DNA from: Pedobacter rhizosphaerae
Lineage (GTDB): Bacteria > Bacteroidota > Bacteroidia > Sphingobacteriales > Sphingobacteriaceae
Length of the DNA stretch: 64,000 nt
Reading direction: 5' to 3'
NCBI RefSeq assembly: GCF_900111155.1
Contig: NZ_FOGG01000010.1
Location: forward strand, 1-64,000
Under the pieces are notes generated by a model. That model was not told the DNA's origin and did no database searches. It saw nothing but the letters and a program-made list of their open reading frames with translations. A program made the translations under genes and the position numbers. Below are positions 7,710-15,738 of the stretch, piece after piece (the first letter of the stretch is position 1; each line of letters opens with the position of its first letter).

Positions 7710-8384
7710 GTTAAGCTATTTGAGCTTATTAACGATCTTCTTGCATTGCCAGTTCATTTTTTTCGTTAGAATCTCCAGTCATGGTCACTTTCAGTGAGCA
7801 ATTCTACAATGGGTTCTTTACGTGTACAGGCAATTGAGGCTGTCATGATGAGCATATTTCCACCTGTAACCTGACACAGGCCCAGTATTTCATTTCGTCA
7901 TTCATGCTTCAATATTATGAAGGAAAAACTCTGGATTTTGGCCGCGAACCAATAATGAATACTTTTGAGTAAATGACTCAAATCATTATCTTAATCAACT
8001 AACTTCGACTCATCAAGCACTCATCGTAACGATAGACAATTCTTTTCTTAAAATTTTGTAGTTTATGTCCCGAATTTAAAACGGTTCATAAGGGAATCAC
8101 ACCTTTCTATATAACGAGACATGTTTTGTTGTTTAATAACACATTCACCTCCTTACATTTGACTCTATTTGTTAAACTTATAGATACAATGATGTGTTGA
8201 AAACCGGAAGATTATAATGCTTGGGCTAGCGAGACATTCTGTACTTTACAAAAAAGATAGACATGGCGCTATTTATTGTTTGTCTATTTTCATCTTTCCT
8301 GTTCAATACAGGAATCGATAGTTCGTTGAAGTAGCTGCGCGAACCCTTATTTTATTTGTTCTGCCTCGCCGGAGGAGAGGCAGT
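7710..8384. other. Long intergenic region, no confident gene
   Basis: About 675 bases without a supported gene. The only protein-like stretch is a 43-codon minus-strand frame (7766-7897) reading NEILGLCQVTGGNMLIM...; it has no start and may be a fragment. A hairpin CTGCCTC/GAGGCAG sits at 8361-8383, just upstream of the next reading frames. The rest is AT-rich. Confidence 0.5.
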
Positions 8385-8492
8385 ATGGATATTAAAGCTT
8401 ACTTTTCCGCACCGAATAAATCAAGGATCGAATTAAATGTTATAAAGAAAGTACAAAACTCACAAGGTTCAACTACTAAAAAAGATTGCTAA
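8385..8492 (+). CDS. Possible 35-codon leader ORF coupled to the next gene
   Basis: ATG at 8385 opens a 35-codon frame (MDIKAYFSAPNKSRIELNV..., Lys-rich end) whose TAA shares its last base with the ATG of the exported protein (TAATG at 8490-8494). The coupling makes translation plausible, and the hairpin at 8361-8383 lies just upstream. It could also be chance. Confidence 0.3.
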   Translation: MDIKAYFSAPNKSRIELNVIKKVQNSQGSTTKKDC

Positions 8493-9001
8493 TGAAACTA
8501 TTTATAACCTGCCTGCTAATATCCATTATAGGAATAGGGGCTCACGCGCAAAGAGATAAAAAGGAACTTTATAAGATCCACAAGCTCTTGCAGCAAAGTT
8601 TATCTTCAGGGGGAAAATATACAGTCTATGGTACCACTAAAAAAAATGTCATAAGGAACTTTGATTTCAAAAATCCAGATGGCATTGATACATCTGCATC
8701 AAATATCTGGAAGAGGGCTGAATGGAAAGTTTTTCTAAACAGTGTTGATACTACAGCTGTTTCCAACTATTCACTCTCTACCGCTGGTAAGCCATGGTTT
8801 AGAAATATGGGAAAAGTGAAACATACCCTAATCTTCGCGCCCGTTATTTTAAGTACCGATGGTAATTTAGCCATTTCCATATTAGAATTAGCCAATACAG
8901 TTGGACGATCATCAACAAGTAGGGTTTATTTTTTACAAAAGGAGAATGGTATATGGAAGATAAAACAAGATCGAGTGATTTCATTAACCGACTTTTCATA
9001 A
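8492..9001 (+). CDS. Exported hypothetical protein
   Basis: 169 residues from ATG 8492; a TTG six bases upstream is in frame but less likely. The signal peptide is MKLFITCLLISIIGIGAHAQ with an AHA-Q cleavage site. The mature protein is basic and predicted alpha/beta, ending in a VYFLQKENGIWKIKQDRV segment that looks like the final strands of an NTF2-like or lipocalin-like fold. I do not recognise the family. It stands alone, downstream of the LytTR region and 570 bases before the AbiE operon. Confidence 0.7.
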   Translation: MKLFITCLLISIIGIGAHAQRDKKELYKIHKLLQQSLSSGGKYTVYGTTKKNVIRNFDFKNPDGIDTSASNIWKRAEWKVFLNSVDTTAVSNYSLSTAGKPWFRNMGKVKHTLIFAPVILSTDGNLAISILELANTVGRSSTSRVYFLQKENGIWKIKQDRVISLTDFS

Positions 9002-9466
9002 GTAAAAATAATTAATCATAAATCAATGAGCAGAGGTAATCCGCCTATTGACAGATCGTTGCGAAATTAACAACATCACTCAGATATTCAAAAAAGATAA
9101 CACTGATAAACAGCGCCATTAACTATCACCCCTATCAGGGAGTAAGTGTATTAGAATATCCCTAAAATATTGGAAAAATAACAAGGCCCAGAAGATTTCT
9201 GAGCCTTATCTATATCGAATTAATTTCCGGTAAGACGGGGTCAGTCTACTCTAGTTTTTCCACCTTGCTGCGCGAATAGGAATATATAGCGGATTCTCAG
9301 TGATCATCGCGCTTAATTTGATATAGTCGAGTAGTTTGAAAAACCAGCAAGCATTGACCCTGACTTACCAAAAATAATAAACTTGTGTCTTTCTGATTTT
9401 AAAATTGACGAAACGGGGTCAATCAAATTGGTTTATGCAGATACCAACATGCGTAATAACATCACA
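9002..9466. other. Intergenic region with repeated GGGGTCA blocks
   Basis: No gene seen. CGGGGTCA occurs at about 9237 and again at about 9413, and a near-complement (TTGACCCTGA) lies at about 9354. Such blocks are common at ends of small mobile or REP-like elements, so this may be a decayed element. A hairpin AAGGC.../...GCCTT lies at about 9182-9207 without a clear T-tract. Confidence 0.35.
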
Positions 9467-9489
9467 ATAATCGGATTATTTCCGATTAT
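9467..9489. promoter_or_regulatory. Palindromic operator 1 upstream of abiE
   Basis: ATAATCGGA (9467-9475) and TCCGATTAT (9481-9489) are perfect 9-bp inverted arms around a 5-base centre. The core ATCGGA-N5-TCCGAT is repeated in operator 2, 65 bases downstream. AbiEi antitoxins are known to bind inverted repeats in their own promoter. Confidence 0.65.
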
Positions 9490-9530
9490 CAATTCACACA
9501 AATACATCAATTTATGTTAAAAAATTTGCT

Positions 9531-9555
9531 TTAAATCGGAAATATTCCGATTTAA
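9531..9555. promoter_or_regulatory. Palindromic operator 2 upstream of abiE
   Basis: TTAAATCGGA (9531-9540) and TCCGATTTAA (9546-9555) are perfect 10-bp arms around AATAT, and TGC/GCA extends the symmetry with one bulged T. It ends 18 bases before the abiEi ATG. Same core as operator 1, so probably the same protein binds both. Confidence 0.68.
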
Positions 9556-9573
9556 GCAGAATAATTTAACAAG

Positions 9574-10212
9574 ATGAACTTTAAATATTTAGTCAGACAG
9601 TATAACAATGCCCCTCTCACCAGACAGGTCATTCTGGATATGCTCAAAGATTATAAAAGGCCGAATGACAAGATCAGTGAACTGATAAAGAGCGGTGAGC
9701 TGATCCCATTAAAGAAAGGGCTTTATATTCCTGGTATAAAAACAGATTTGACCGGTCCCGAAACTTTCCTGATCGCAAATCATTTAAGGGGGCCGAGTTA
9801 TGTATCGCTTGAATCAGCTATGTCGTACTGGGGCTTAATTCCTGAGCGGGTCTATGAAATTAAGTCGATTACGATGAAACTCTCCAAAAAATTCAAAACT
9901 CCAAAAGGCAGTTTTAGCTACCGGTTTATGCCATCGCCATATTACAGCTTTGGGATCAGGAGTATAGTATTGTCTCCAGGACAGGTTGCCCTTGTAGCAC
10001 TACCTGAAAAAGCACTATGTGATAAAATAATTACTACGGCCGGACTGGCTTTGCGGAGTCCGGCCCAAACACGTAGTTTTTTACTGGACGATCTGCGGAT
10101 AGATCCGGAATGGCTTCGCAAGCTTAATCTAAAAAAGCTACGGTCCTGGATTGAGGATGCACCCAAAAAGGAGAGTTTAAGAATGCTCGTCAAAACGCTT
10201 GAGAAATTATGA
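9574..10212 (+). CDS. abiEi: Type IV toxin-antitoxin antitoxin / transcriptional repressor, AbiEi family
   Basis: A 212-residue protein with an N-terminal winged-helix part (about 1-55; APLTRQVILDML then the wing ELIPLKKGLYIPG) and the AbiEi C-terminal domain (about 60-210; HLRGPSYVSLESAMSYWGLIPE, ALPEKALCDKII). AbiEi proteins counteract the AbiEii nucleotidyltransferase without stable complex formation, and repress the operon. The TGA overlaps the ATG of the toxin gene (ATGA, 10209-10212), so the two are translationally coupled. Two matching palindromes precede the gene, consistent with autoregulation. Confidence 0.92.
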   Translation: MNFKYLVRQYNNAPLTRQVILDMLKDYKRPNDKISELIKSGELIPLKKGLYIPGIKTDLTGPETFLIANHLRGPSYVSLESAMSYWGLIPERVYEIKSITMKLSKKFKTPKGSFSYRFMPSPYYSFGIRSIVLSPGQVALVALPEKALCDKIITTAGLALRSPAQTRSFLLDDLRIDPEWLRKLNLKKLRSWIEDAPKKESLRMLVKTLEKL

Positions 10213-11063
10213 TTAAAGAATGGATTGGGGAATATGACCCTAAAAATACAGAAGATGTACTCTCAGCTTTGAGAGAAATTATGCAGGAAGTTGCACTGGC
10301 CGGCCTTTCAAGAACCGATTTCTTTGAAAAAGCAGCCTTTTATGGTGAAACAGCATTGCGTATATTTTATGGGTTGGATCGATTCTCTGAAGACCTGGAT
10401 TTTTCTTTACTCGAAGCAGGTCCTGATTTTTCTCTTGAACCTTACTTCGATGCTATTGTGGCCGAAATTGAATCGATCGGCATGAAGGTTAGCATCCGCG
10501 AGAAGGAGAAAAAAGAAAAAACAAATATTGATTCGGCTTTCCTTAAATCTGAAACTGAATGGAAAGAATTGGTATTAGAGGATATCGTAAAGCAGGCTGG
10601 AATAAAATCTACAAACAGGTCAATGAAAATAAAGATAGAAGTGGACCGCCAACCACCACTGGGATTTACAACAGAAATGAAACTGCTCACACGTCCTTTT
10701 TCCTTTTATGTAAAATGTTTTAACAAGCCCAGTCTTTTCGCTGGAAAAATGCATGCCCTGCTGTTCCGCAAGTGGAAAAACCGGGTCAAAGGAAGGGATT
10801 GGTATGATCTGGAATGGTACATAAAAAAAGGAATACCTCTTGACTTGCGCCATTTTAAGTTAAGAGCAAAAGATACCGAAGACTGGAGCAAAGAAGAACT
10901 AAGCCCGGATGATGTCATAGGCTTACTCCGCGAGAAAATTAAGGCCGTTTCATTTGACAATATAAAGGAAGATGTTGTACCATTCATAAAAGATGATGCC
11001 GTGCTTGAAATTTGGGGAGAACAGTACTTTAATGATCTGGTGGATAAATTAAAATTTCAATAG
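10209..11063 (+). CDS. abiEii: AbiEii/AbiGii-type nucleotidyltransferase toxin
   Basis: A 284-residue protein of the AbiEii family, which modify nucleic acids (MenA-type members add nucleotides to tRNA) and cause growth arrest or phage abortive infection. The first catalytic block is visible: FYGETALRIFYGLDRFSEDLDFSL, with Gly46/Thr48 and the metal-binding Asp62/Asp64. A basic helix typical of the family follows at about 177-205 (GKMHALLFRKWKNRVKGRDW). It overlaps abiEi by four bases. Its 3' end overlaps, by seven bases, the remains of an MFS gene on the other strand. Confidence 0.92.
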   Translation: MIKEWIGEYDPKNTEDVLSALREIMQEVALAGLSRTDFFEKAAFYGETALRIFYGLDRFSEDLDFSLLEAGPDFSLEPYFDAIVAEIESIGMKVSIREKEKKEKTNIDSAFLKSETEWKELVLEDIVKQAGIKSTNRSMKIKIEVDRQPPLGFTTEMKLLTRPFSFYVKCFNKPSLFAGKMHALLFRKWKNRVKGRDWYDLEWYIKKGIPLDLRHFKLRAKDTEDWSKEELSPDDVIGLLREKIKAVSFDNIKEDVVPFIKDDAVLEIWGEQYFNDLVDKLKFQ

Positions 11064-11200
11064 ATAAGGAAGAACCCTCCGATCATCATCACCCAATTGT
11101 CAAGCAGTTGATCAATCAATGCTCCCCCAAGATTGGCCAGAGCCGAATTGATGAACAGGCTTTGTTTATCCAGTGCTTCCAATAATGAGCAGCTCGGAAG
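11057..11200 (-). pseudogene. C-terminal fragment of an MFS-type transporter
   Basis: A minus-strand frame ending at a TGA (11059-11057) reads ALDKQSLFINSALANLGGAL and IDQLLDNWVMMIGGFFLIY. The SALANLGGALI pattern followed by a hydrophobic helix resembles the last two helices of MFS drug transporters. No N-terminal part is present upstream. It lies just downstream of an AraC-family fragment on the same strand, so the two may be leftovers of one MFS/AraC locus. Assignment rests on a short stretch. Confidence 0.35.
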
Positions 11201-11262
11201 GATTTTGAAACGCCAAAATTGATAAACCAGGGAAAAATATTACAATTATAAACACTAACCCT

Positions 11263-11297
11263 TCAACATAGCCTACATTAAAAGAAGGCTATGTTGA
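11263..11297. repeat. Strong inverted repeat (12-bp arms)
   Basis: TCAACATAGCCT (11263-11274) and AGGCTATGTTGA (11286-11297) are perfectly complementary around an 11-base loop. There is no T-tract on either side. It lies between the MFS and AraC fragments and may mark the deletion junction, or act as the 3' end of the abiE transcript. Confidence 0.5.
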
Positions 11298-11388
11298 GGG
11301 GTTCGACAAGCGATCTCAAAAAAACTAGAAATACGCCCATTTTTCGCAAAATGCAAAAAACAGTGCAAAATCTGGGAAACCATAAAAG

Positions 11389-11657
11389 TGCAAGGAGAAT
11401 GGATTTACTGTAGCCATCAGTATTATTATGAGCTTCCTTATGCATGGTGCGAACCAAACTCCATATGGTTTCCTCCTCGCTTGGAGACAAATAAAGAGCT
11501 TCATTGGTTTCATAATCGAAATAACTATACTCCTCCTTAATAGCCTTATGTAATGTTGTTGCAGAGAGATAATCCTCTTTAAAAACAGTCATCCTCTGAT
11601 TACCTGCAGGTTCAAGGAAAAGTGGACGGTAGGAATGAAGAATTAACGGGTTAGTGC
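11389..11657 (-). pseudogene. AraC-family regulator fragment
   Basis: The minus-strand frame reads VFKEDYLSATTLHKAIKEE, YFDYETNEALYLSPSEEETI and HKEAHNNTDGYSKSILLA. This is the characteristic end of the sensing domain and the linker of Bacteroidota AraC regulators (FFDYsxNEALxLSxxEE...). The helix-turn-helix part that should follow is missing: after ILLA the frame runs into unrelated residues. The cupin part is also missing at the N-terminal side, where a stop is met. It is a relic truncated at both ends. Confidence 0.62.
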
Positions 11658-11811
11658 AATTCCTTTAGATTCTGTTTTCGAGTTACTGCTGCCTTAAGCT
11701 ATTAAGCACTTGCGCCTGCCCCACACGCTCGTGTAACACATGTATTTCCTAGTCTTCATGGAGTACCTCAATCCAGGTGTTGGTATTTTCAAGGGGAAAC
11801 CAAATTCATAT

Positions 11812-14379
11812 TTATTGATGATCAATCCATTCCTGAGCGGCATCCATATCATCAAAAAATCGGACATTCGCGGCCTCATCCGACTGCTCGTAACTTTTCT
11901 GTGCCGCAAGCTTAGCGAAAACACTTGGGGAAAATATCCAAGCAAAGTGTTCCAGTCCCGCATCTACCATCATCGGAAACCATACCTTGGCAGCCCAGTC
12001 TGAGGCTTCCGACCAGTTGCCCAGCACCTCACGGTTGTCATTAAGCACTTTATGAAGGCCTGACCGCTTTAAAATCGCAAGCATCTGCATACCACCATGC
12101 TGAACACTTTTTACGTTCTGATATCCCTTCCAGCTCACCTCCATACATCCAGACACCTGGTTGCACCAGATGTGCAGATATTCGTCGTGGTATTCGAGGT
12201 TCAGGGCCTCAACCTGTTGGGGCAACTGTTCTTCGAGTGGAAGCCGGAAAGAAACTGTGCTCCCCTTTCCTGGCTCACTCTCGATCCAAAAAGTGCCCTC
12301 GTGATTTTTGATGATTTCTGAAGAGATGAAAAGTCCAAGCCCAAGCCCGCCGAAACGCTCCGCTGCATTGTCTGCACGGTAATAGCGGTCAAACAGTTTT
12401 TCAAGTTCTTGTGGCGCAATGCCTATCCCGAAATCCTTCACAGAGACAATGGCGCTGTTTTGGGCAGTCTTGCAGGTAACAATAACCTCCTGCGCTTCAG
12501 GAGAATATTTGATGGCATTGCTGAGCAGGTTGTTAATTACCTGTTCAATCCTAAAGCGGTCGGCCAGAATAATCGCTTCCATGTCTTCGGTCATTTCCAA
12601 CCGGTGGCTGGGGCTACTAAGCTGCCAGGCCGCTATGCACTCCCTGGTGAGTTCCGCCAGATCGAAACTGCTGGTGTTGAGCTGAAGCTTACCCGCATTG
12701 ATGCGGCTCACGTCCAGCATTTCGTTGATGAGCCTTTCAAGCTTGGTTGTACTCGCATCTACCTTTTGAAGATAGCTTTGCATTTTACCTAAATCCCGGC
12801 TGCGCAGTAGCAGCTGATTGAAAGCTTTGATGCTGGTAAGCGGAGTTTTGAGCTCATGGCTGGCAATGGAGATGAACTCATCTCGCTGCTCCTGCCCTTT
12901 CTTCTGTTCGTGAATATTGGTATTTGTACCGATCCAAAGGCTTAGCTGTTCCTGTTCATAAATGGGCTGAGCCTTGCACAGGTGCCACCGGTAGATCCCA
13001 TCAGACATCTTAAGCCTACACTGGATCAGAAAGGCCTGGCCGTTTTCCAGCCCCTGGTTCCATTGACGCTGACTCTCGGCAAAATCTTCAGGATGAATGT
13101 GCAATAGCCAATGCGCCTCAAGCAATGAAGCGCGACTTTCGCCAAAATCCTCGCACATCACCTCGTTCACATATTCCAGGGTACCCCCAGGCGCAGCTGT
13201 CCAAACCTGATGAGGTATGCTGTCAAGTAAGGCATTCAAATACTGTTTTTCCTTCCTGCTGGCAGTCACCTCCTGGCAAATCAGAAGGATACTTAACCTG
13301 GAGGAACCAGCAAGAGATTCGGGAATGAGCTGATAGGCATAGATGCGCTCCTGCCCATTGAGCATTAGGGTCAAATCGCCCGATTGGCTAATCTGATTTT
13401 CCAGACTCATTCGTAGCTGATGTTGCAGTTTTTCCCGGATTTCTGCTTCTATGGCCAGCCCGATGTGATCTTCCCCTGCTCGGTTGGAAAAGATCCGGTC
13501 CAGCTTTTGATCGAAGCGCAGGATAATGCCAGGAAGGTTCTCAGCCAGGGTGCGGTAATCTTGTTCGCTCTCGCGTAAAGCCCTAAAAATATAATCTACA
13601 GGCCTGATGAAGGCCATTTCCACACTGGCTTTGTAGATCAGGAAAAAGGAGATCAGTTTGCCGTAGTGTCCTACCTCATTGATTGGGCCGATGTTGGTAC
13701 TATAGCTGGCAAAACAGCATTCACTCAGGATGGCAAAAAAGATCGAAGCTGCCAGCAGGTCATATGTTTTGCGCTCAAAACGCCTGCGGTGACGGTAAAG
13801 CATGCCCAGGGAAATAAACAGAATCAAAATCACCAGGTATTCCATGTTAACCTTAAAGTCGGTTTGCCCCTGCCCCTGAATAAAACATACAGGAAACACT
13901 TTCCAGTCCAGGATACTTAAAGCGATGAGCAAGCTGATGATCAGGTACCCCAGGAAAATCAGCTCACTTTTAATCCTGCGTTTGCCGGTGATACAAACGA
14001 AACCAAAAAGGAACACCATGGCCTCGAAACAGCGGGTAGCGATCCAGAACTGATTGGCCGGAAAGCCATCCGAGGTGATAACCTGCATGCCCTTAAAGCT
14101 CAAGGTATGCAGTAGGTCCAACGAGCCGATGAACAAGTAGGCCAGCCCGACCACATGCAGGTAGGCATTGTCCTGCATCTTTCTGGAATTCCAGGCCACG
14201 ATAAAGACGGCAAAAGCCACCACGATCGAAAACAGCTCTACCAGGGTATGGAAGAGCATATAGCTGTAGGATTTACTGTAGTAGAAAACAACAACAAGGC
14301 AGCAAATGGCGAACAAAGTCCTGTAATACCTGCTGCAAAAACTTCTTATATCGGACAAGCGGCTCAAATTAAATCTCAA
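11812..14379 (-). CDS. MASE3-PAS-PAS sensor histidine kinase with C-terminal STAS-like domain
   Basis: An 855-residue membrane kinase. About 20-265 is a MASE3-type sensor with seven or so helices (MLFHTLVELFSIVVAFAVFI marks its start). Two PAS domains follow (about 270-375 and 380-500, the second with FAESQRQWNQGLENG). HisKA has the H-box FISIASHELKTPLTSIKAF at about 505-525. HATPase_c (about 610-720) has NNLLSNAIKYSP, DFGIGI and GGLGLGLFI. The last ~130 residues (from about 725) form a separate domain like Bacteroidota SpoIIAA/STAS-like proteins (LNDNREVLGNWSEASDWAAK, VRFFDDMDAAQEWI). No response regulator gene is adjacent. Confidence 0.9.
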   Translation of the reverse strand: MRFNLSRLSDIRSFCSRYYRTLFAICCLVVVFYYSKSYSYMLFHTLVELFSIVVAFAVFIVAWNSRKMQDNAYLHVVGLAYLFIGSLDLLHTLSFKGMQVITSDGFPANQFWIATRCFEAMVFLFGFVCITGKRRIKSELIFLGYLIISLLIALSILDWKVFPVCFIQGQGQTDFKVNMEYLVILILFISLGMLYRHRRRFERKTYDLLAASIFFAILSECCFASYSTNIGPINEVGHYGKLISFFLIYKASVEMAFIRPVDYIFRALRESEQDYRTLAENLPGIILRFDQKLDRIFSNRAGEDHIGLAIEAEIREKLQHQLRMSLENQISQSGDLTLMLNGQERIYAYQLIPESLAGSSRLSILLICQEVTASRKEKQYLNALLDSIPHQVWTAAPGGTLEYVNEVMCEDFGESRASLLEAHWLLHIHPEDFAESQRQWNQGLENGQAFLIQCRLKMSDGIYRWHLCKAQPIYEQEQLSLWIGTNTNIHEQKKGQEQRDEFISIASHELKTPLTSIKAFNQLLLRSRDLGKMQSYLQKVDASTTKLERLINEMLDVSRINAGKLQLNTSSFDLAELTRECIAAWQLSSPSHRLEMTEDMEAIILADRFRIEQVINNLLSNAIKYSPEAQEVIVTCKTAQNSAIVSVKDFGIGIAPQELEKLFDRYYRADNAAERFGGLGLGLFISSEIIKNHEGTFWIESEPGKGSTVSFRLPLEEQLPQQVEALNLEYHDEYLHIWCNQVSGCMEVSWKGYQNVKSVQHGGMQMLAILKRSGLHKVLNDNREVLGNWSEASDWAAKVWFPMMVDAGLEHFAWIFSPSVFAKLAAQKSYEQSDEAANVRFFDDMDAAQEWIDHQ

Positions 14380-14568
14380 ATATAATGATTTTATTCAGCC
14401 CCTGCACTTGTTTTCAGGTCTCATTAGACATCTGCTCTAAGCTGTTTTGTCTTTGTCAAAAACCTGAGCCTGTTAAGTGCATCTTGATTCCAGGTAAGCT
14501 CTGATTAATAGGAACAATTAAAATTCTTTTCCCTGTAAGCTTCGCTGAATTCTTCTCTTTTAATCAAC

Positions 14569-15738
14569 TTAAACGGACTTTGCTCTTATGGGTTTCTTAT
14601 TCCTTTTTCCCCACCAGATTAGAAATCCCGATAGGGGTAAAGATGCACTGATCAGCGAGCCTAGAAAAGCTAAAAGCTGCGTTCCTAAACCATATAGCCT
14701 ACCAGTATGAAGCTCAAGATTGGAATTACGCCACTTCATACCCAAGGTTTTTTGTTCATGAGGTAGCCCATCAATAAAGTCTCCGGTTCTGCCATCATAA
14801 AAATAATAACTTACCCCTCTCCATGCATCACTGTTGCTCTCAATTTGTACAAAAGACATCGAAACCTTATTATTTTCATCGGGGATGCCTAAGCCAATTT
14901 CAGTCCAATCACCTTTTAATTTTTTAAGCAGGCGATAATGAATCAGATCTATTTTATTCAGGGTGGTATCGCTTGCATTTATTTGGGGTAAGTTCCTGCT
15001 AAAACCTGATTTCCCTTTATCACCAAGTATACGGTAAATCCCGTTCTCCCACCAATTAAAGGACCATACAAGACCAGTAACGGCGATAATTATGGCAATA
15101 GGCAAAACATAAAACCCCAAACTATTATGTAAATCGTAGTTAACTCTTTTCCATCTGGCATTCCATTTTACAGCAATGCTTTTCTTAAACTGTTTAAAGT
15201 TTTTAGGCAACCAAAGGATGAATCCCGTGATGAGCATAATCAAATATAGCAGGATACAACATCCAACCAGTGGACTACCAATAGGTTTAATCAGCAGTAA
15301 TTGCCTGTGCAATTGCTCAACAATATTAAAGGACTCATAACGGATATCGATAACACCCAGTACTTCACCAGTGTACTGGTTTACGTAAACCTGGTCCTGG
15401 TATTCAAACTGGCTAAAATACCAGAGATTGAACTTTTTTTTCTCATTAACCTTAAAGCCCGAAAATACATAACTCTTATCATCTGAACTGATTTTGACAT
15501 TATTCAATACCTTCCCCTCTGCTACCGCTTTCTTTGCATGGGTAAGCAACTCAGAAAGCGGCCTGGCAGGACCGGTTTTTTGTACATAGACCATTTTGCT
15601 ATGCAGCTGATTAAAGATTTCCTCATCGAATACATATATACAGCCGGTAATAGAAACAATGAACACCACTAGCCCAGTCGCCAGGCCAATCCAAAGGTGA
15701 AGCCAACCAGTGATTTTCTTAAATCTGCTCTTTGCCAT
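14569..15738 (-). CDS. PepSY-associated TM protein (iron-siderophore uptake partner)
   Basis: A 389-residue inner-membrane protein with four to five helices. The N-terminal helix carries the family signature WLHLWIGLATGLVVFIVSITG. Two periplasmic PepSY-type regions flank the middle helices, and LHNSLGFYVLPIAIIIAVTGL and TGRLYGLGTQLLAFLGSLIS match conserved His-bearing helices. Members are thought to reduce or release siderophore-bound iron in the periplasm. Its ATG overlaps the stop of the siderophore receptor gene by one base (TAATG), so the pair is co-translated. Confidence 0.9.
   Translation of the reverse strand: MAKSRFKKITGWLHLWIGLATGLVVFIVSITGCIYVFDEEIFNQLHSKMVYVQKTGPARPLSELLTHAKKAVAEGKVLNNVKISSDDKSYVFSGFKVNEKKKFNLWYFSQFEYQDQVYVNQYTGEVLGVIDIRYESFNIVEQLHRQLLLIKPIGSPLVGCCILLYLIMLITGFILWLPKNFKQFKKSIAVKWNARWKRVNYDLHNSLGFYVLPIAIIIAVTGLVWSFNWWENGIYRILGDKGKSGFSRNLPQINASDTTLNKIDLIHYRLLKKLKGDWTEIGLGIPDENNKVSMSFVQIESNSDAWRGVSYYFYDGRTGDFIDGLPHEQKTLGMKWRNSNLELHTGRLYGLGTQLLAFLGSLISASLPLSGFLIWWGKRNKKPIRAKSV

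Noticed and set aside
9237..9420. GGGGTCA blocks considered as a complete small transposon
   Set aside because: The ends do not form long inverted repeats and no reading frame or target duplication is visible; kept only as a possible remnant.
11694..11963. 89-codon minus-strand frame at the 3' end of the large kinase gene
   Set aside because: It overlaps the STAS-like coding region in another frame and has no family pattern.
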